Assembly (NCBI GenBank): GCA_019614645.1
Contig: JABWDB010000018.1
Location: 1,240,001 to 1,304,000, forward strand
Direction: 5' to 3'
Length of the DNA: 64,000 bases
Source of the DNA: Stratiolaelaps scimitus
Lineage: Eukaryota > Arthropoda > Arachnida > Mesostigmata > Laelapidae
The notes beneath the pieces are model-generated. The model saw only the letters and a program-made list of their open reading frames with translations. It had not been told where the DNA came from and searched no databases. This document shows positions 11,576 through 25,700 of this stretch, one piece after another. The stretch's first letter is position 1; each line of letters begins with the position of its first letter. The position numbers and the translations under genes were made by a program.

Positions 11576-13184
11576 TTGAGGTGGTGCTCTAGATCTCTAC
11601 CTCGCACCCCAGCAGCGGATTTCACCTGGCAGCAGTCCGAGCCCTCACTCGGATCTGCCCATCATGCTCTTCATGCTGCTTGTCGTGTGCATGTACGTAT
11701 GGGTGTATGTGGTTGTGTATGCCGGCGGGCGCGCATATGTTGAACTGGTACAGCTGAGCAGGTACACAGATGGGAAAAGGCAATGAAGTCCGGTGAGCAG
11801 TTCGTCGTCGTCGGCGGCGGCACAGACGCGCCTCCCCATTCATCGCTCTGCCTGCCCCTCGCCGGTGGTCACGGTGTTGAGTCCCTCTTTCTCCTTAATG
11901 TACAACCACGTTAATGTAATGGGCCACACCACGATACACCAAAACCACCATCGCTCGCCGCTGCTCGAGCTGCTGCTCTCCGCCACACGACCGCTGCCAC
12001 GCCTCGGCATCTTCATGCCTCTCTAGCGAAAATTAAGAAACGAATTAACACTTTTGCTAGGCTGATGGCCGCACGAGCGAGCACTAGATCCCGTCTTATA
12101 ACGGGTACGAAGGGGAGACTACGAACGAGGAACGGCGGACAGGCAACCAGAAGCCCAGAAGCGCGTACCTTCCTCGAGGTGTAGCGCACATCGAGCTAGT
12201 CGCTATTTAATAGTGGTGGTGCCGACGGCTGAATCGCTGCAGTCTCAGGCCGGCCACTATTCAGCAGTAGCAGGCGGTGTGGATGAAAAAGACAGACGAT
12301 GCGAGCCGTCGCTGGGAAAAAAGTTATCCGACGATCTCCCCGTTAACCGAGCTGACGCTACCGCCTAATGAAATACAAAACGCCTTCAACTGACCACCTC
12401 GATTGGTAAAACTCGCCTGCTTTTTCCCCCTTTGCCTCGTTGCTAATAGAAACTGATCACGGTCATGGCAGAGCGAGTTAAGTCTCACGTATCGACTAAG
12501 GGTAACGAAGTTAGTAAATGATTATGTGTATATATAATGACAAGGCAACGGGGGAAAAATGGCATATCATACAAGCACTGACCAGCGAAAGAAAGAAATT
12601 CACATTTATCACGTGAATACAATAGCATAGCAGTGTTCGTGTGAGGCATCGATCAAACGCGCGCTATATTACCAAGAGTAAAGCGCAGACCTCGTGCAGA
12701 CGTGCCATGCATAATGTGTCGGTTAATGAAGAAACCAATCCAAGAAAAACAGTGTCATCAGATAGCATTTCGTCACGTCTATGCGCACAAAAGACCAATG
12801 CAATTGATAAGTTGATCAGATATGAATTTCTACCAAGCAGAGTTCTTGATTAAGCGCAGAACTGAAAATAGCAACTCAAACTCATCTTCTGCTGTCTCTA
12901 TCCCATAATCCCTGTATTTGTTTTATATTCGATGATAGTAGTTAGTCGTTTATGTCTATTCAGTGCAAATCGATGCTCCCTGATTCGAAATGCTAACGAA
13001 ACTGATCTCACTGTGGTGCAATCACAAGTCAATCGCAAGTAAATCGCGATGATATTAGTGAGTTCCCCCCGAATGCCTTTTCGACGATACCAAGTTGACA
13101 GCCTACATGCGAATATGTAGACAATATATTTACAAATGGACGGACATGCTTTGAAAAAGAGGGAGGGCGAAAACAGAGCAGAGA

Positions 13185-13204
13185 GCTCTCTCTTTCTCTC
13201 TCTG
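13185..13204. repeat. (TC)n microsatellite
   Basis: Mostly TC with one TTTC interruption. Confidence 0.75.
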
Positions 13205-13233
13205 TTCGATGCGGGCGAAGACCACTACATGAG

Positions 13234-13262
13234 TGACCACATATGAGGTCACGTGGTGACCT
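13234..13262. promoter_or_regulatory. cluster of nuclear-receptor-like half-sites with E-box
   Basis: TGACCA (13234-13239), AGGTCA (13246-13251) and TGACCT (13257-13262) form closely spaced AGGTCA-type half-sites in alternating orientation. A CACGTG E-box (13250-13255) sits in the middle. Such half-sites bind nuclear receptors in animals. No promoter or gene is visible next to them, so regulatory function is inference only. Confidence 0.15.
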
Positions 13263-15493
13263 AGATGTTCTCGCAAATAGTGCATTGGTCAACAGGGGAC
13301 AATACAGTTTCCTGACAGCTGTAACTAGCTGCTTGCGGCAGTATACCACCGGCCTTGGTCTCAGAGTCGGTGTGTCTCGAAGCACACACATTCGCGATTC
13401 GAGGAGATGAGTAACTGCGCCGTGAGCGCATTTCTGCAAAAGCCACACTCAAAGGCAGGCATTAGACATAGCATCGACGATCGAACTGGGCGTTCTGAGC
13501 GCGCGGACCTCGAGAGGCCCGTAGAGGAAATGTGATAATTCATTGGCCGTTTCCCGTTCTCCTGATCGCTTCTCGCGGTTCTGATCTATGGGCTGGAACG
13601 TTTGAGCGTGTGTACCCAGCTTAAAAGAGGCGCGTCTCTGTTATTGGGACACACTACATATATGTAATCGCTGCCATTTTTATCCCGATGTCTTTGTTCG
13701 AACTCTCTCCCTCTCTCTGTCTCTCTCTATTTCTCACTAAGGAAAGCGAAACCGAGGATAGGGAAGGTAGGCACAAATGACGGCGGTATGGGCCAATCGA
13801 GGGTGGTCGAAAGTGGCTGGTATACAGATCGTGATTTATTATAGGTTGACTCGTTGCAATTACCATCGCGCTGTTTGCCAACGCTACCGTTGAGGTCAGC
13901 AGCCGGCCATCTGGCAATGGGGCATACCATGACACAAATTAGCCGGACGTGGAGAACGACCCACGACAATATGAAAAACACATTCACTGTGGCACGGTGA
14001 CCACGTTGTCACTCTGACGAATCTGATCCAATACATGGTCATGGGCAATCTCTGAGCTGATCTGGTCATATTGACGCCCCAGCAGTTGAAGATGAGCTCG
14101 TCGGGATGACATGGAGCATATGTTAACGTGTTAGACATAAACAGAATATGGATATGTTTGACAATGTCAGATTGATTCGAGTTCTATTCGATTTTTGCTC
14201 GAATGTATTCTCGTACACACGAGGTCCTCACGACGAAAGCATGATGTACCAATTATTTTTGCAGCAATTCTCGAGGTTATCACGATACGGTATAATCATA
14301 TTTTCCCTACCTCAAACTATTATAATATTATATAAAATATTTTACCAGGTTGCCAGAAGGAATATTGAAGAACGAGACGCAGAATAAATCCTCTCTCGAA
14401 GCAGAGATAACCAGGATTGGCATAATTGCATCGCATTGCATAAGCCATTCCCGGCAGGAGATGCCTGCGGCTCGCTCACAAGTGGTCAACCTGCTGCGGA
14501 TAATGGTCGATACCAATGAAAACAGGGGGTCAATCAAATCATCAACAGATGACCAAATTATCTGCCAGCTCACTCTATCAAATTGCAAATACTACCCCGT
14601 ATATACAAAGTGTATACCAAGTCCGCGCCCCATTGCTCTGCCACACAGCCACGGCCATTCGCGTTCCGCGCACATTCAAACGTCTGCATGCTCTATTCTA
14701 CAATACATCGTACTACTGGCTGGCCTGTGCAGCTTTTTTTTTCGCTCCTGTTCATCTCTGTTCCTCGGCCTGTTGCTACCCCAGAGCGGGGCCTGCCGCA
14801 GGGCGTTGGGTTCAGGTCAGGAAATGGCTCTCCTAGGTTAGTATCTGCACTGCACTTGACGTACAGCAGTCGCCAGCGACTGGTCGTCCACGAGCTGAAC
14901 GGCGCTTCGCTCAGCGCTCGACAGAAGACGCGTATTGTGGTGCAGTGAACTATAGTGTTGGCAGGGTGCGATCCATGGCTGTCTGCTGACAGCGTCGCGG
15001 AGCGCACATTCAAAATAAAGCTTTCTCCATTTCGTCGGCACTGTTCGCGCTCTGTATGTTTAGCGGTTGACGAAATGAGCAGATGGCGAATGGAGGAGGG
15101 CGCGGATGATGGTGAATAGGGCGCCGATGGACATTCAAACTCGAGGAATGTTCAAAAATGTTCGCGGTTGCCGCCGCCCCGTCCGTCCGTCTGCCCCGAC
15201 CGAAACTCGACCGGTAGCCACCGGACGACGACCAGTTGGCTGCTGTTGAGGGCAGCCGCCGGCGGCGGCGGCCTTTTTTCAAACTACACACACTTTGTGT
15301 GATCGCTCCCCCGCTTGCTTCGTAGCCCACTCGCCAGATATATAGATAGATGGCTGGCTAAGCTAGCCAGCTCGGTGGCTTGTCGCTTGCTCGCTTGCAG
15401 AGAAGGTTGCTAGGGCGGGTCGACGGTCAGTTGTCGTGGGGTTTCGCCAACCACGGCGCGTTCCATCGCCTGCTTCGTCATTCCAGCAGAAGT

Positions 15494-15546
15494 CGCCGCC
15501 GCCGCCACCGCCGCCGCCACCGCCGCCGCAGCAGCACCACCACAAC
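15494..15546. repeat. (GCC/CAC/CAG)n tract
   Basis: Imperfect GCC units with CAC and CAG interruptions. It gives poly-Pro, poly-Ala or poly-Gly in different frames and strands; no flanking coding support. Confidence 0.85.
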
Positions 15547-16267
15547 ACCAGAAGCGGCAGGCGCCGCTCGCATCTCCAACGCGCCCGGTCATCCGACTCG
15601 GCCGGCCGCTGCAGACACGGGGCGCAAGTGCTTGAATTGCGCCCTAGCCGCGGCCACAACAGGCGGGCAGCGTTCTCCGCCAGCCAACACTATCCAGACC
15701 TCAGCACAATTGCCGACCCCACCGACACAACCCCCCCCCTTCCCGTTCAGCTCCATCGTCCTAACACCGAGATGTTAGTGAACGACATTTACCACATACG
15801 TATCCACGCATAGAGGGAACATACTCGTACAACACGGACAGTTGCTGGCCATCCACCGCGGCCGTCGCCTCTGTCGTCACGAAGGAATTTACTGCCACAA
15901 ATGGTAGATGACATGTTCTCATATACAGATGTATCAGTCAGGAGGCACCTGTCTGCTGGTGGGTTGTGAAAACAACGTTTTTTTTTTTGAGGACACCACC
16001 GAACAGTACCGATCTCTTCGTAGCTACAAATATATATTGGGTGGGTGTGCGTTCCGGCTGGCTGAGGTTTCTGTCAGCAAAAGGAGAATCGCTATTTGCA
16101 TAGGAAGGGCTCGTGTACTTAAGGATACTGCAAGGAGCCCGTAGTCATTTCAAGGATGAGGTAAAATGGTTGATGGTCCAGGATGGAAAATATTGACTGA
16201 AACTATAGCTTTAGGAGGTGACAAAATAAACCGCTCACCTGGCAGGATCGGGAAGATATTTTCCTAT

Positions 16268-16440
16268 TTATGTAATTACAACAGAGAGTACGTAATATCG
16301 ATACCTTGTGAACTCATCTTTCAAGGATAGGAAAATCGTTCGTTCCGTGCTAACATATTGAATAATATAGCCTACATCTGTGGAATAAATACAGCTGACG
16401 TTGCTTTGATGAGCTATATCTCGCATATACATAGTTTGTC
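16268..16440 (-). mobile_element. possible copia-type retrotransposon integrase fragment
   Basis: A minus-strand open segment contains YVSTERTIFLSLKDEFTRYR followed by YYVL. This resembles the start of the integrase core of Ty1/copia polyproteins, where a DVCGP box is followed by YFL-KDD/E-(Y/F)-S/T-RY. Upstream in the same frame is STDVGY, which could be the eroded DVCGP box. There is no further integrase, reverse transcriptase or LTR sequence around it. The match is a single short block, so chance resemblance cannot be excluded. Confidence 0.3.
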
Positions 16441-16756
16441 CATTTACCCGATTCATCTGGCAAAGTATCACTGCCGTTTACGTGATCAACAGGACCTGTA
16501 GTTTGCAGACAATTGCCATGAGCCAACAGCCCACAAGGTTTGAGATTTGGCGTGTAATTAAAAATGGAAAAAACACGCATGACTCTAACTAGACGAAGGG
16601 TTCAAGGAGAACCATTTTAGCCTCTGCCTCGGTTAGGCTTGATCAGCCAAAAATGGCTGTCAGCTCGGTTGTTGCGCAACGTGCCTCGCAGGTGGTGTTC
16701 CTTGTTTGCTGAGTTTCTGTTGTTCTCCTGGAGGATCAGGAGCAGAGACAGCAACA

Positions 16757-16786
16757 GCAGACGCCGCCGCCGCCGCTGCCGCCGCA
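16757..16786. repeat. (GCC)n tract
   Basis: CAGCAGACG followed by repeated CCG units. Confidence 0.75.
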
Positions 16787-19700
16787 ACGAAATCGAAGCC
16801 ACTCATAGAGACTATGCATCTGAATCACTTCAAGCCCTCTGCATTTAGGTGATGCTCACTGAGTGAGTAATTGAAGTCGTGGCCGACGGTGCACCCTCTG
16901 ATGGTGCTATGCCACAGAGGCACACAGGGCACCTTCACCTCAGATAGAGCAATGATACGAACATCGCACAAGAACACCATGTACTACAACCGCTAGAGTA
17001 GTATTAGCGACAGCAGGAGCGCCTCGATCTCGTGCCACAGTCAGAGAACGGCATCGAATCGATGGTTGAGGCCAGGCCGTGGATGTCGTCGATGATCGAT
17101 GGATGCCCTCAGCGGCGCTGGCTATTGATGGAATTGGCAAAGGCCTGTCAGGCATACGGGGGAGGTTTGCGAACGATGCGCCAGCAACCTAGGAGCGTCA
17201 TGCCCGAGCTGATCGGGAACAAGAATTGGTGGGGGGCGGGGGTGAGGGGGGGGGGGTCTGACTCTATAAAATCTGCCAATAAGAAAAGAAACAATAGCAA
17301 AAACAACAGAGGGGCACAATACGAGCGACAGCAAGAATGACGTACGAACAATGAACTGACGGGAAAGTGCTTTAGCTGGTTGACCAGAAAGAGCTGTATG
17401 TGCTCGTGCAACTGCCGAAATCAGCAGACCTCTAGTTTAAATCCGTTTCGGATAAGAACGGCACGATTAGCGTTTCTGGAAGAGAGTTTTATTAAAAAGT
17501 CACAAAAACATTTATATCGCTGCTTCACCATCAATTCCAAGCCAGTTGTGCTGATGAGGACGAGCGCATTTTAAGCTGTCTAAACCGCGATAGCAGCACT
17601 TAGCATTATAGTGTTACTTGTGTCGTAAAGATCCTCAGTCTGTCTCAGTATGTTTCATCCCGGGATTTAATTAGCGTTTAATTGTGTTATTATAGAATCG
17701 AGCTACAGTGTTGGTTGGCATAACCGTACTAATTAATCAAACACAAACCTCTAAGGCGAGGGGGCTTTGTATTTGCTCCCTAGCTTATACCTAACAAAAT
17801 TTAAATAAAATAATATTCGCTTTCATTAACAGTTGATTTAATATGACATACACAATTTGGTGGAACGCTTTGTTTTAAACGAGTATCGCTTTTTGGGAAT
17901 GACCACACATACAGGCACCGACAGTTTCAGACGACGTAATTATTAAGGTAGAATTAAGGCTCGTTAGCGTTAGTTACCATTGGCGTTATATAATCATAGC
18001 TACGAGGTGCTGGCGAACATGTGGCTGAGCAATCTCAAATTTGAATTCGTTTATATAAGACTTCGAAGCAATGAAATTAGATTGTGTCTGTTGAGAATGA
18101 TACGCGTAGCCATCTGGAGTATTAGATCAAGTAAAGGCAGGCTTAAAGTAGGACACGACGCACAACTAGGACAAAATAGGCTGCCAGTTACAACAAAAAG
18201 AGGGGTTTTCAGTTGAACTAGACCTTCTTCAGCTATAACGTTATATTTTTCTAATGAATATCCTATATTTTCTCTAATTGCAAACTTATGTCTTATCCTA
18301 CAGTTACTAGGAGCGGGCCCACTAATCTCATACTGATTCTGGAAAACATCTTTCCCCTCTCTAAGAACTTTTTTTAACGAGCGGATTGACGTCTTTTAAA
18401 AAAGACTGCATTTCACATATGCAGGTTACCCGAAAGCTGGACCACGCATCTTAATTCGGTGAGTTCGATATGGGTGTTCGAGGTCGTGTTATTTTAGTGA
18501 TACAAGCGTTCATTTCACATTGCGCTAGCTAACACTGCGTGTATGAAACTTTACCTTCTAGGTGCTTTACAGGGGCAGCTTGAGCTTCTCTCAACTTTTC
18601 ATTTTGCGATATTTCCACTTGAACATTAAGAATAGGTTTTCGAGCAGGTTAGAGGCAAACTTAGAGCGAAAGTAACTTGTAAGTTCTTGGTGGCTTTAAA
18701 CGAGTTTCCAGCGCGTGGACATTCGTTCAGTTGCGGTTTCGAAGGCATATTTTTCAGGTATTCACTCATGTATTGCATTGTGTAGTAAACTCGACATGGA
18801 CGTCAAAGGTGTATAAGCCTCCAACCGTTTGAAGCAAAACAATTTTTATTAAAAAATTGCAAAAAAAAGGATTAAAAAAATCACGTTTTTGTAGAATTTT
18901 ACGCTCGCGAAGGGTTGCGTTACTTGATATGAGAGAAGGATCAATTCAATTTGAGTTGAGAAGTCTTTGACATTTTAGGCAACCGACCTCTGCAATTCCC
19001 GTGAACGAGCATGCCCACCCGTTCTTCAGGTTTTTGCAGGTCTTCCGACTGATAGATTTGATATGCATAACTATGGAGGATCGCCAGGGAAGCGTGTCTA
19101 GCCAGTATTGGACGTAAGCTAACGATAAGCTTAAGACATGCGTAACAATTCACTGTAGCACACCATAACAATCAGCTCCAACCCCCACCCCCCCCAGCCA
19201 GTACACCCAGGTGACCCACCCTTAAACGGCCCATTGCATGTTTACGTCTATGGACGGTGAAAACATGCTCGCATCGCTTCGAAAATCCCCACAGCTGGAC
19301 AGCATCTCATCGCTGTATGATGTATGCATCTCACGGCTCTGTTATTAGGCATACCTGGCTCTGAACTACACAGCAGCCGTCGACAGCGACATGAACCCAG
19401 GGTGCACACTCAGGTTAAATGTTCATGGTCTATCGTTGACGTCGGTCCAGGATGCTGCTACATACGTAGCGCCGCCGCCGCCACTGCCGCCACTACTGCC
19501 GCCACCACAGGTGTCCGCTCCTACCGAATGCCTACCGTTGCCGTCGGAGTTCGACGGCACGTTACGGCTGAGCAGGCGCGCTAAGTGACGATTTAGCTCA
19601 ACGAGCGGCAATGGACGAGATAGTCGAGACATCACATTGATATACTCAGTCAGGGCGCGGCCGACGAGTGCGTTTCACAAGCTCAGCGAATATATACCGG

Positions 19701-22700
19701 TAGCTTTGTGTAAATCGGTCGCAGTGGGGTGCGACAGTCGTTTCGATCTGAGCTTCGGTCCCGATACATGAGGCGTGGAATCCTGTTGAATGGATCATTA
19801 GGCACCACTCTGCCTAAGCCTGATCATCGGTGTATGATGATTATACGACGTCGTGGCGTTACTACGGCGTCCCGTAACAGCAGGAAAATCCCGTGAGACT
19901 CGGGAAGGGAGGAGGGTCAGGTAGTACTTCTTAATATTTTTTCTTGCTCAATCGGCCCTTCGAGCACATTTGCACTTGTGCTTGAGAACCTGTCTTTTAT
20001 CGACAATAGCTAGAAATCATAGAAATTACCTGTAGCGGGTACACACAATAAATACGTCGTGCAAGACGACTGTACGGTAATATACATGAGACAATCAGAA
20101 TGCTGTAGAAATATTCTTATTTTCTGTGTGTACGTGTGTGTGTGTGTGTATTAGCGTGAAGCATTGAAAAGTCAATGCAGTCGTGTGGCCAACAACGAGG
20201 AAAAAATCGATCGGAGAAGACTATTTCTGCAATAACTGAATAGCTGAATTGCTACGATGCATGTTGTTTGCCGGGATGTAACCGACTGTCGAAGGCAACG
20301 ATGGATGTAAATTTCTAGATGTCGAATCGAGTTGGGCGTTCGATCATTCGAATGTATGGTGATTAGTTTAATTAATATTATATAGGAATACGGTGACTTT
20401 CCAGACGGAAATGATGCCCTCAAATTTGTTCTTTAACATATATGGGAGACATATAAGCATTGGAAAAATTGCAGTTCCTTTAATAAACTAAGAAAACCTT
20501 TACATTCTCGCTAGCGATTGTCGGTCGTGTCACCAAATCGTGGCGGGGGACACTTAACAGCTGCGTCGTTTGTCGTCTCTCCGAGTCGCACAGGATCCTA
20601 GATCCTAGAGACCAGGATCAACCACTTCAATAACCCGACTCTAACAAGGCAGTGTTCCTGGTCGCTGTACGAGACAGTGTGACGACACTTTGTCACCCAT
20701 TATCCACGTCGAGGATACTGGTCGTGTCCTCGTTTGGCGTAGCATCTGCAGGTTTTGTGGTCATGTTGGCAGACGTCTTTGTCTGCCGTGTGTCATACCT
20801 CGCCCCAAAAGTGAGCACCGCCCGGATGAAACTGACTCCAGCAGCGTTAGTGTGGGGCAACCTGAGCACCCGGCTCTACCCATCGGTAGGTGCACACCCC
20901 CAGGCCCCACGCGGACCGCACTTCGGTTACAGGTCGCTTAGGCTGTGCCAGCCGCGAAGAGGCAATACGTATGCAAATGAGGATCACATGTCATGCGGCT
21001 ATATACGTTCGTCGGTTGACGGAAATCTGCCGGGTGATATGAACATATTTGCATTGTCTATTACCCCTCATACAGGCCATGTCCCAGTGGCGCGGGGAAG
21101 AGGGGTCCGGAGCGAACCCCCGCTTTCGCTGTCACTATGAACGACTCTGGGGCTGTTTCCCTGTCCGTTGCTTCCCACTGAACACGATTGCAGACGAACA
21201 AGGCTTCAGCCTGCCCTCGCAGCCTTGTCGAAGCTGCTCCTTCAGCAGTAACCTCACTCAGTACAATGGCCGAAAGTAGGACAGCAACGATGGCAACTAC
21301 TTCTCCCATACCCCATAGATAGTACTACTCTAATACAACAACAACAAACGCAACAAAAACAAGCAGAACTGCTTGTAGCTGCCATAGCGCTCTCGTAGAC
21401 GGCGCCGGGCACACCTCGCACCTTTATGTTCGCTTCTGCTCCTAGAGGCCTGCTCCCGGCCAACTAGCAAAATAGCCGTTGCTGATTGGAACGATGGTGA
21501 CGATGATGTTGGTGATGGTCGGTACACTGAGATCCGCGCTTTGATTTGTCGATCTCTTTATGCCCTGCCCTCGCGGGACGTGGGGTGAACGCGGGAGAGT
21601 GCGCGATAAAGAGGAAGATAATAAGCAATACTGGCTATATCATATATCGGGCTTGCTGAAGCGTTCGTAAGTCTCTCTCTCTCTGCACGTGGTATTGATC
21701 GCAGGAAGGTGCAACTCGACGATCACCTTCGTACGCTTGCGAGGCCTCGCCACACATCTTGTTGACGTTGTCATCCTCCTCTTGAGCAACGATTATTGCT
21801 TCGACGCTCGGAACAGGAGATGGCCGAACATCTATCTATTGGACCATACAAATGTATGTTGACTTTGTGTCCTGCCGAATCATTGGCGCTGGCCAATAGT
21901 CATAGTACGTCAATCTGCTTGACAGCGTACCGCACTCATGTGTCTCAAAGAGCCAGACGAGTATATGCACTTGTCAAGCATATGGGCGTGGGGGGGGGGG
22001 TCTATGTCTGTACATGTGGCCGCAAGCATTGTATCACCCCGCTGCTGCACTAGTGACAGATTTGTCTTGGTCTCCTTCGCCAGAAGCAGTAGTGCACTGG
22101 GGGTGATATGTCGAGAAGCGACAACCTGGCTTCTATTCCCTTCAAAAGCGAGCCGCGATCATTTGTGGGGTCGAAAGCTGCCATTCTCACTGATTTGTTC
22201 ATGGGGAAAGTCATACGTAGGTGGGTGCGCGAGTAACGCCGCTGCTTCCAATCAGCTTCGAAGACAGCACATAGTGTTATGCACAGCTTACGTCGTTATC
22301 TATCTCCTTGATCGGTTGCGTGCACTGAAACAAAAGAATGAGTGAATTACTTCTATTAGATATATTATTTTATTGAAATATCGAAGCTCAGTAGAGAGAC
22401 CTCATCGAGAATCGATGAATCTCGAAAAATGTTTATTGGATCGAACGTCTAAAAATGGGCACACGCATGCCTTCTATGGCTTCGGTTACAAACGACGTCT
22501 CAACACCTTCCATGTCAACCTTACGCGACAGGAGCATTCAAATGTCGCGAGGGAGAAGTACAGCTTAGAACTCGAACCTACTTCGTAGGTGACAAGCGGA
22601 TAACAACAAGAATCTTATTCCACTTCTTCATTATAATACAAACGCAGTCAAAGTAGCATAACAAAACTGCACAAACAGCCCAGTTCGACTGCAAATAATT

Positions 22701-22718
22701 CATATATATATCATTACC

Positions 22719-22747
22719 ATTATTATTATTATTATTATTATTATTAT
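22719..22747. repeat. (ATT)n microsatellite
   Basis: About nine uninterrupted ATT units. Confidence 0.95.
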
Positions 22748-25700
22748 CCTGTAAAATTGAAGCTTTCCCCTGAAAACAAAAAGTATGAGCATCGTCGTTC
22801 TCTTAAGACGTCTCTGCCTCATCTTCGCTACGCGGCTGGCTGCCAGCGCCAACTGCGTCGTTCTGTTCAACTCAGACACATTTTGCCGTCACGATATCCC
22901 TGCTCATCAGCGATGTGGCGTAAGCAACAGGGAGGATTGCTATGTTACAGACAATGACGGGCCGGTCTATGGAAGGGCCAAGAGCAAGACGATAAAGATT
23001 GAAGATTGAGGTGGCAGGAACGATGGCAAAGCAGAGGGTGGCGGACACGACGACGACGACTTCACTCTCGGCCGATGATAGCGAGTGGCTATAGTAGTGC
23101 TGGAGCACCTCGGACTCGGGTGGAAGTGAAGGGAGCGAGGTGCGGAGCCCGGGACCGACCGGGAGAGTCCTTCATCCGCCGTCTGTTCGTTCCTCAATCT
23201 TAATAATCGGGTTAGCGATGTCGTCACTATGTGTATGCAGTTTATTCAGCTTGTTGGGTGTGTCCTGCTGCGATAAGTGCGCCCACACCGAACTCAATCC
23301 ACCTCGCTCCGGCGCTGCTCGGCGTTCCACACCGACTCAATAATAGCAAGATTAGTGCTAAACAACAACAAAATCCTTCAACACCCACCCACCCCCCCGA
23401 GCCGAGTGCCCGGCTCGCCACTCAACGCAGTCATAGGCTTGGGCACATGAGCCCACGAACACCTTCACAGACCCCCGGCTGGCTTCAGACTCACACAGTC
23501 AAAGGCTGACAAAGTCGATAGACTTCACTGAGATACTCTGCGCATGTACCATATAAATATATAAGCGTACACTTCTCGGTAACATACCATTTGTCAAGTG
23601 ACGATAGATGCTCGAAAAATCTGTTGTTGTTGTTGGTGCTGCTGCTGCTTCTGTGGCGGCAGGTTCCTATGAATTTGTTGATTTCTGGTGGGAATAGATA
23701 CGCGTCTTAGCGGACTGATAGTGTCCGTGGACCACATTGCATACATTCGAAATGTTCGCGTATTGAAACTAAAATACATACACTAACCCTGCGATAAGTC
23801 TAGAGCCTTTTAAGAGACACCTACCAATCGAAATAGAATACCTGCCTGAGCTAGGAAGGCCCTTTGATAACGGGCTAAATAGCGAGTAGGCAGCAACTCA
23901 ACCTCTGTAAGACAGATGAACGTATGAATTAGGACGTTCCATATATACACACATATATATATATTTTTTTTTTGATATACTTTCCCAATATAGGAATACT
24001 TTCGTGCGTTGTCGATTCAGGCGCCACATTTCGGCCGGAGGAGGCAGCACGACATCATAAGAAGGTGTATGATTTTTCCCACTTAACCATGTGCAGTGGA
24101 AATCTTCATATGTGGTCAACCGTGTTCAAGACCGACTTTGCTGATAAGCTGCTGACCGGATAGCGAACGAAGTCACAGCGTGATCTGTGTTTTCTTGTGG
24201 GATTTGGCGATGTGCTGTTGTACGATTATTGAATGTCCATCAAAGCACTAAACTCGAGAGTTCAATAACTTTCAAAGCAGCAGCTCCTGTATGCATTTTA
24301 GTGACAAGTTGGACATTTGCATTTAGAAATGAATTCGTCTTATGAGGCCTAAGGCCAAAAGCACTTCTACCATTGACTAAGTTATATGTTTAAGGCTGTG
24401 AATCTACCCGGAGCATTTTCTTCTAGCTTTGTGTATTTCACCATTTGTTTGTTGTTTTTGTATGGTTTGAGTAAAAAGGCGCATCGCTACTTTTTACGTC
24501 GTTGATGAGGGGCAGATCCTTATGACATTCTATACAGCATAGGAAGTCGCACGAGCCCAACCGATCATCGCGATATTTTTATTGGTTGAATCGATTCTGA
24601 TCGATGTTGGCTGGCCTCTACTGCGTTGCACTCCTTTGCGAAATCTTCTCTGCGGAGCACTTCGGCCCTACTGCCGCAGCCGTTCCGGAGGCGACCGCCG
24701 AACAGAAGTATAGGAATGAGAACTTGCGAGGACATAGCAACATCGTAGCAGGGGCGGCAGCATCAAGCACCCGTCGTGTTTGCCGGCGCCGCCGCCGCCG
24801 CCGCTTCCACCTCCACCGTGGTCACGTTGTTTGGTGCCATTACCGCTGGCAAGGGACGACGAGGACTCCCTGGCGGCGTCGACATCGGCTACGAGGCAGA
24901 CATCAAACATCCATTATGATCGACACGCGGTCGTCAGCGAGCCGATCGCTGTCCTTGTGGCCTGCTCTGTTCGTTGTCCAGAAGAGTAGCACGGGAACAC
25001 AACGGCGGCACGGATCCAGGCCAAGCAGGACATCTCGCGTCGAGACCCACACATCAACACCCCCATACACACATACACACACACACTCGTATACAGATAC
25101 CAACCGAGAGAGAGAGAGAGCGATGCTTATACGGACACAAGGTGTACACTCTCATCGGATAGGTCCTCTACATCGAAGCATAGAGACATCTCGTTGGTAT
25201 GTCGTGCTTGACAGTGGGCTACTCTGCTCTACCAGGATAATACGCCTAGGAGATCTGGTATGGCTGTAAGCTTGCTCTTAAATTCGATTAAAGAACCTAC
25301 TCGTGCGAAGCGCTCATACAGCTTTGCATGACTGGTAGTGTTTATCACAATCATTAATTGACTATTGTGATCACTTTTGTTTGATAACCGGTTGACACAA
25401 TCGTCTCGTGTGTGTTTCTTGGCTTCTATTGTATATGCCTGGGACGCGTACTAAATAACTAGGACAAACCTCGGTCGTTGTCTCCTCTATGGCCTTGATT
25501 TATTGTCGGCAATCTTTTTTCTTGTAAAGGGGGAAATTATCTCCAAGCACACGGACGCCACTAGATACATTCGCATATCTATCGAAAGTGGGCAACCGAC
25601 CCAATGTAGGGTGGTTGACGTGGATGACAAGACGCCTCTACCCTGCTAAAACCATTTTCTGCTGAGAGTCGATCTCTTCCCCAGAGTCGGCACGCTTGGC

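Larger units (their letters stand above)
7241..16267. other. no recognisable gene; GC-rich blocks alternate with AT-rich DNA
   Basis: GC- and CpG-rich blocks lie at about 8060-8960, 9640-10720 and 14820-15760. They hold several long overlapping ORFs on both strands (for example 8060-8821, 253 codons) whose translations are Arg/Ser/Pro-rich and unlike known proteins. Such ORFs are expected from high GC. The blocks could be promoters or 5' UTRs, but no TATA-plus-initiator arrangement stands out. Confidence 0.6.

Noticed and set aside
22872..23108. Minus-strand ORF with two hydrophobic stretches, resembling a receptor exon
   Set aside because: The first stretch comes from a (GTC)n run; no splice sites or receptor signature motif was found.
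24604..25269. 221-codon plus-strand ORF starting MLAGLYCVALLCEIFSAE
   Set aside because: It runs through GCC, CA and GA simple repeats (poly-Arg, poly-His-Thr, Arg-Glu), lies in GC-rich DNA and has no recognisable domain.
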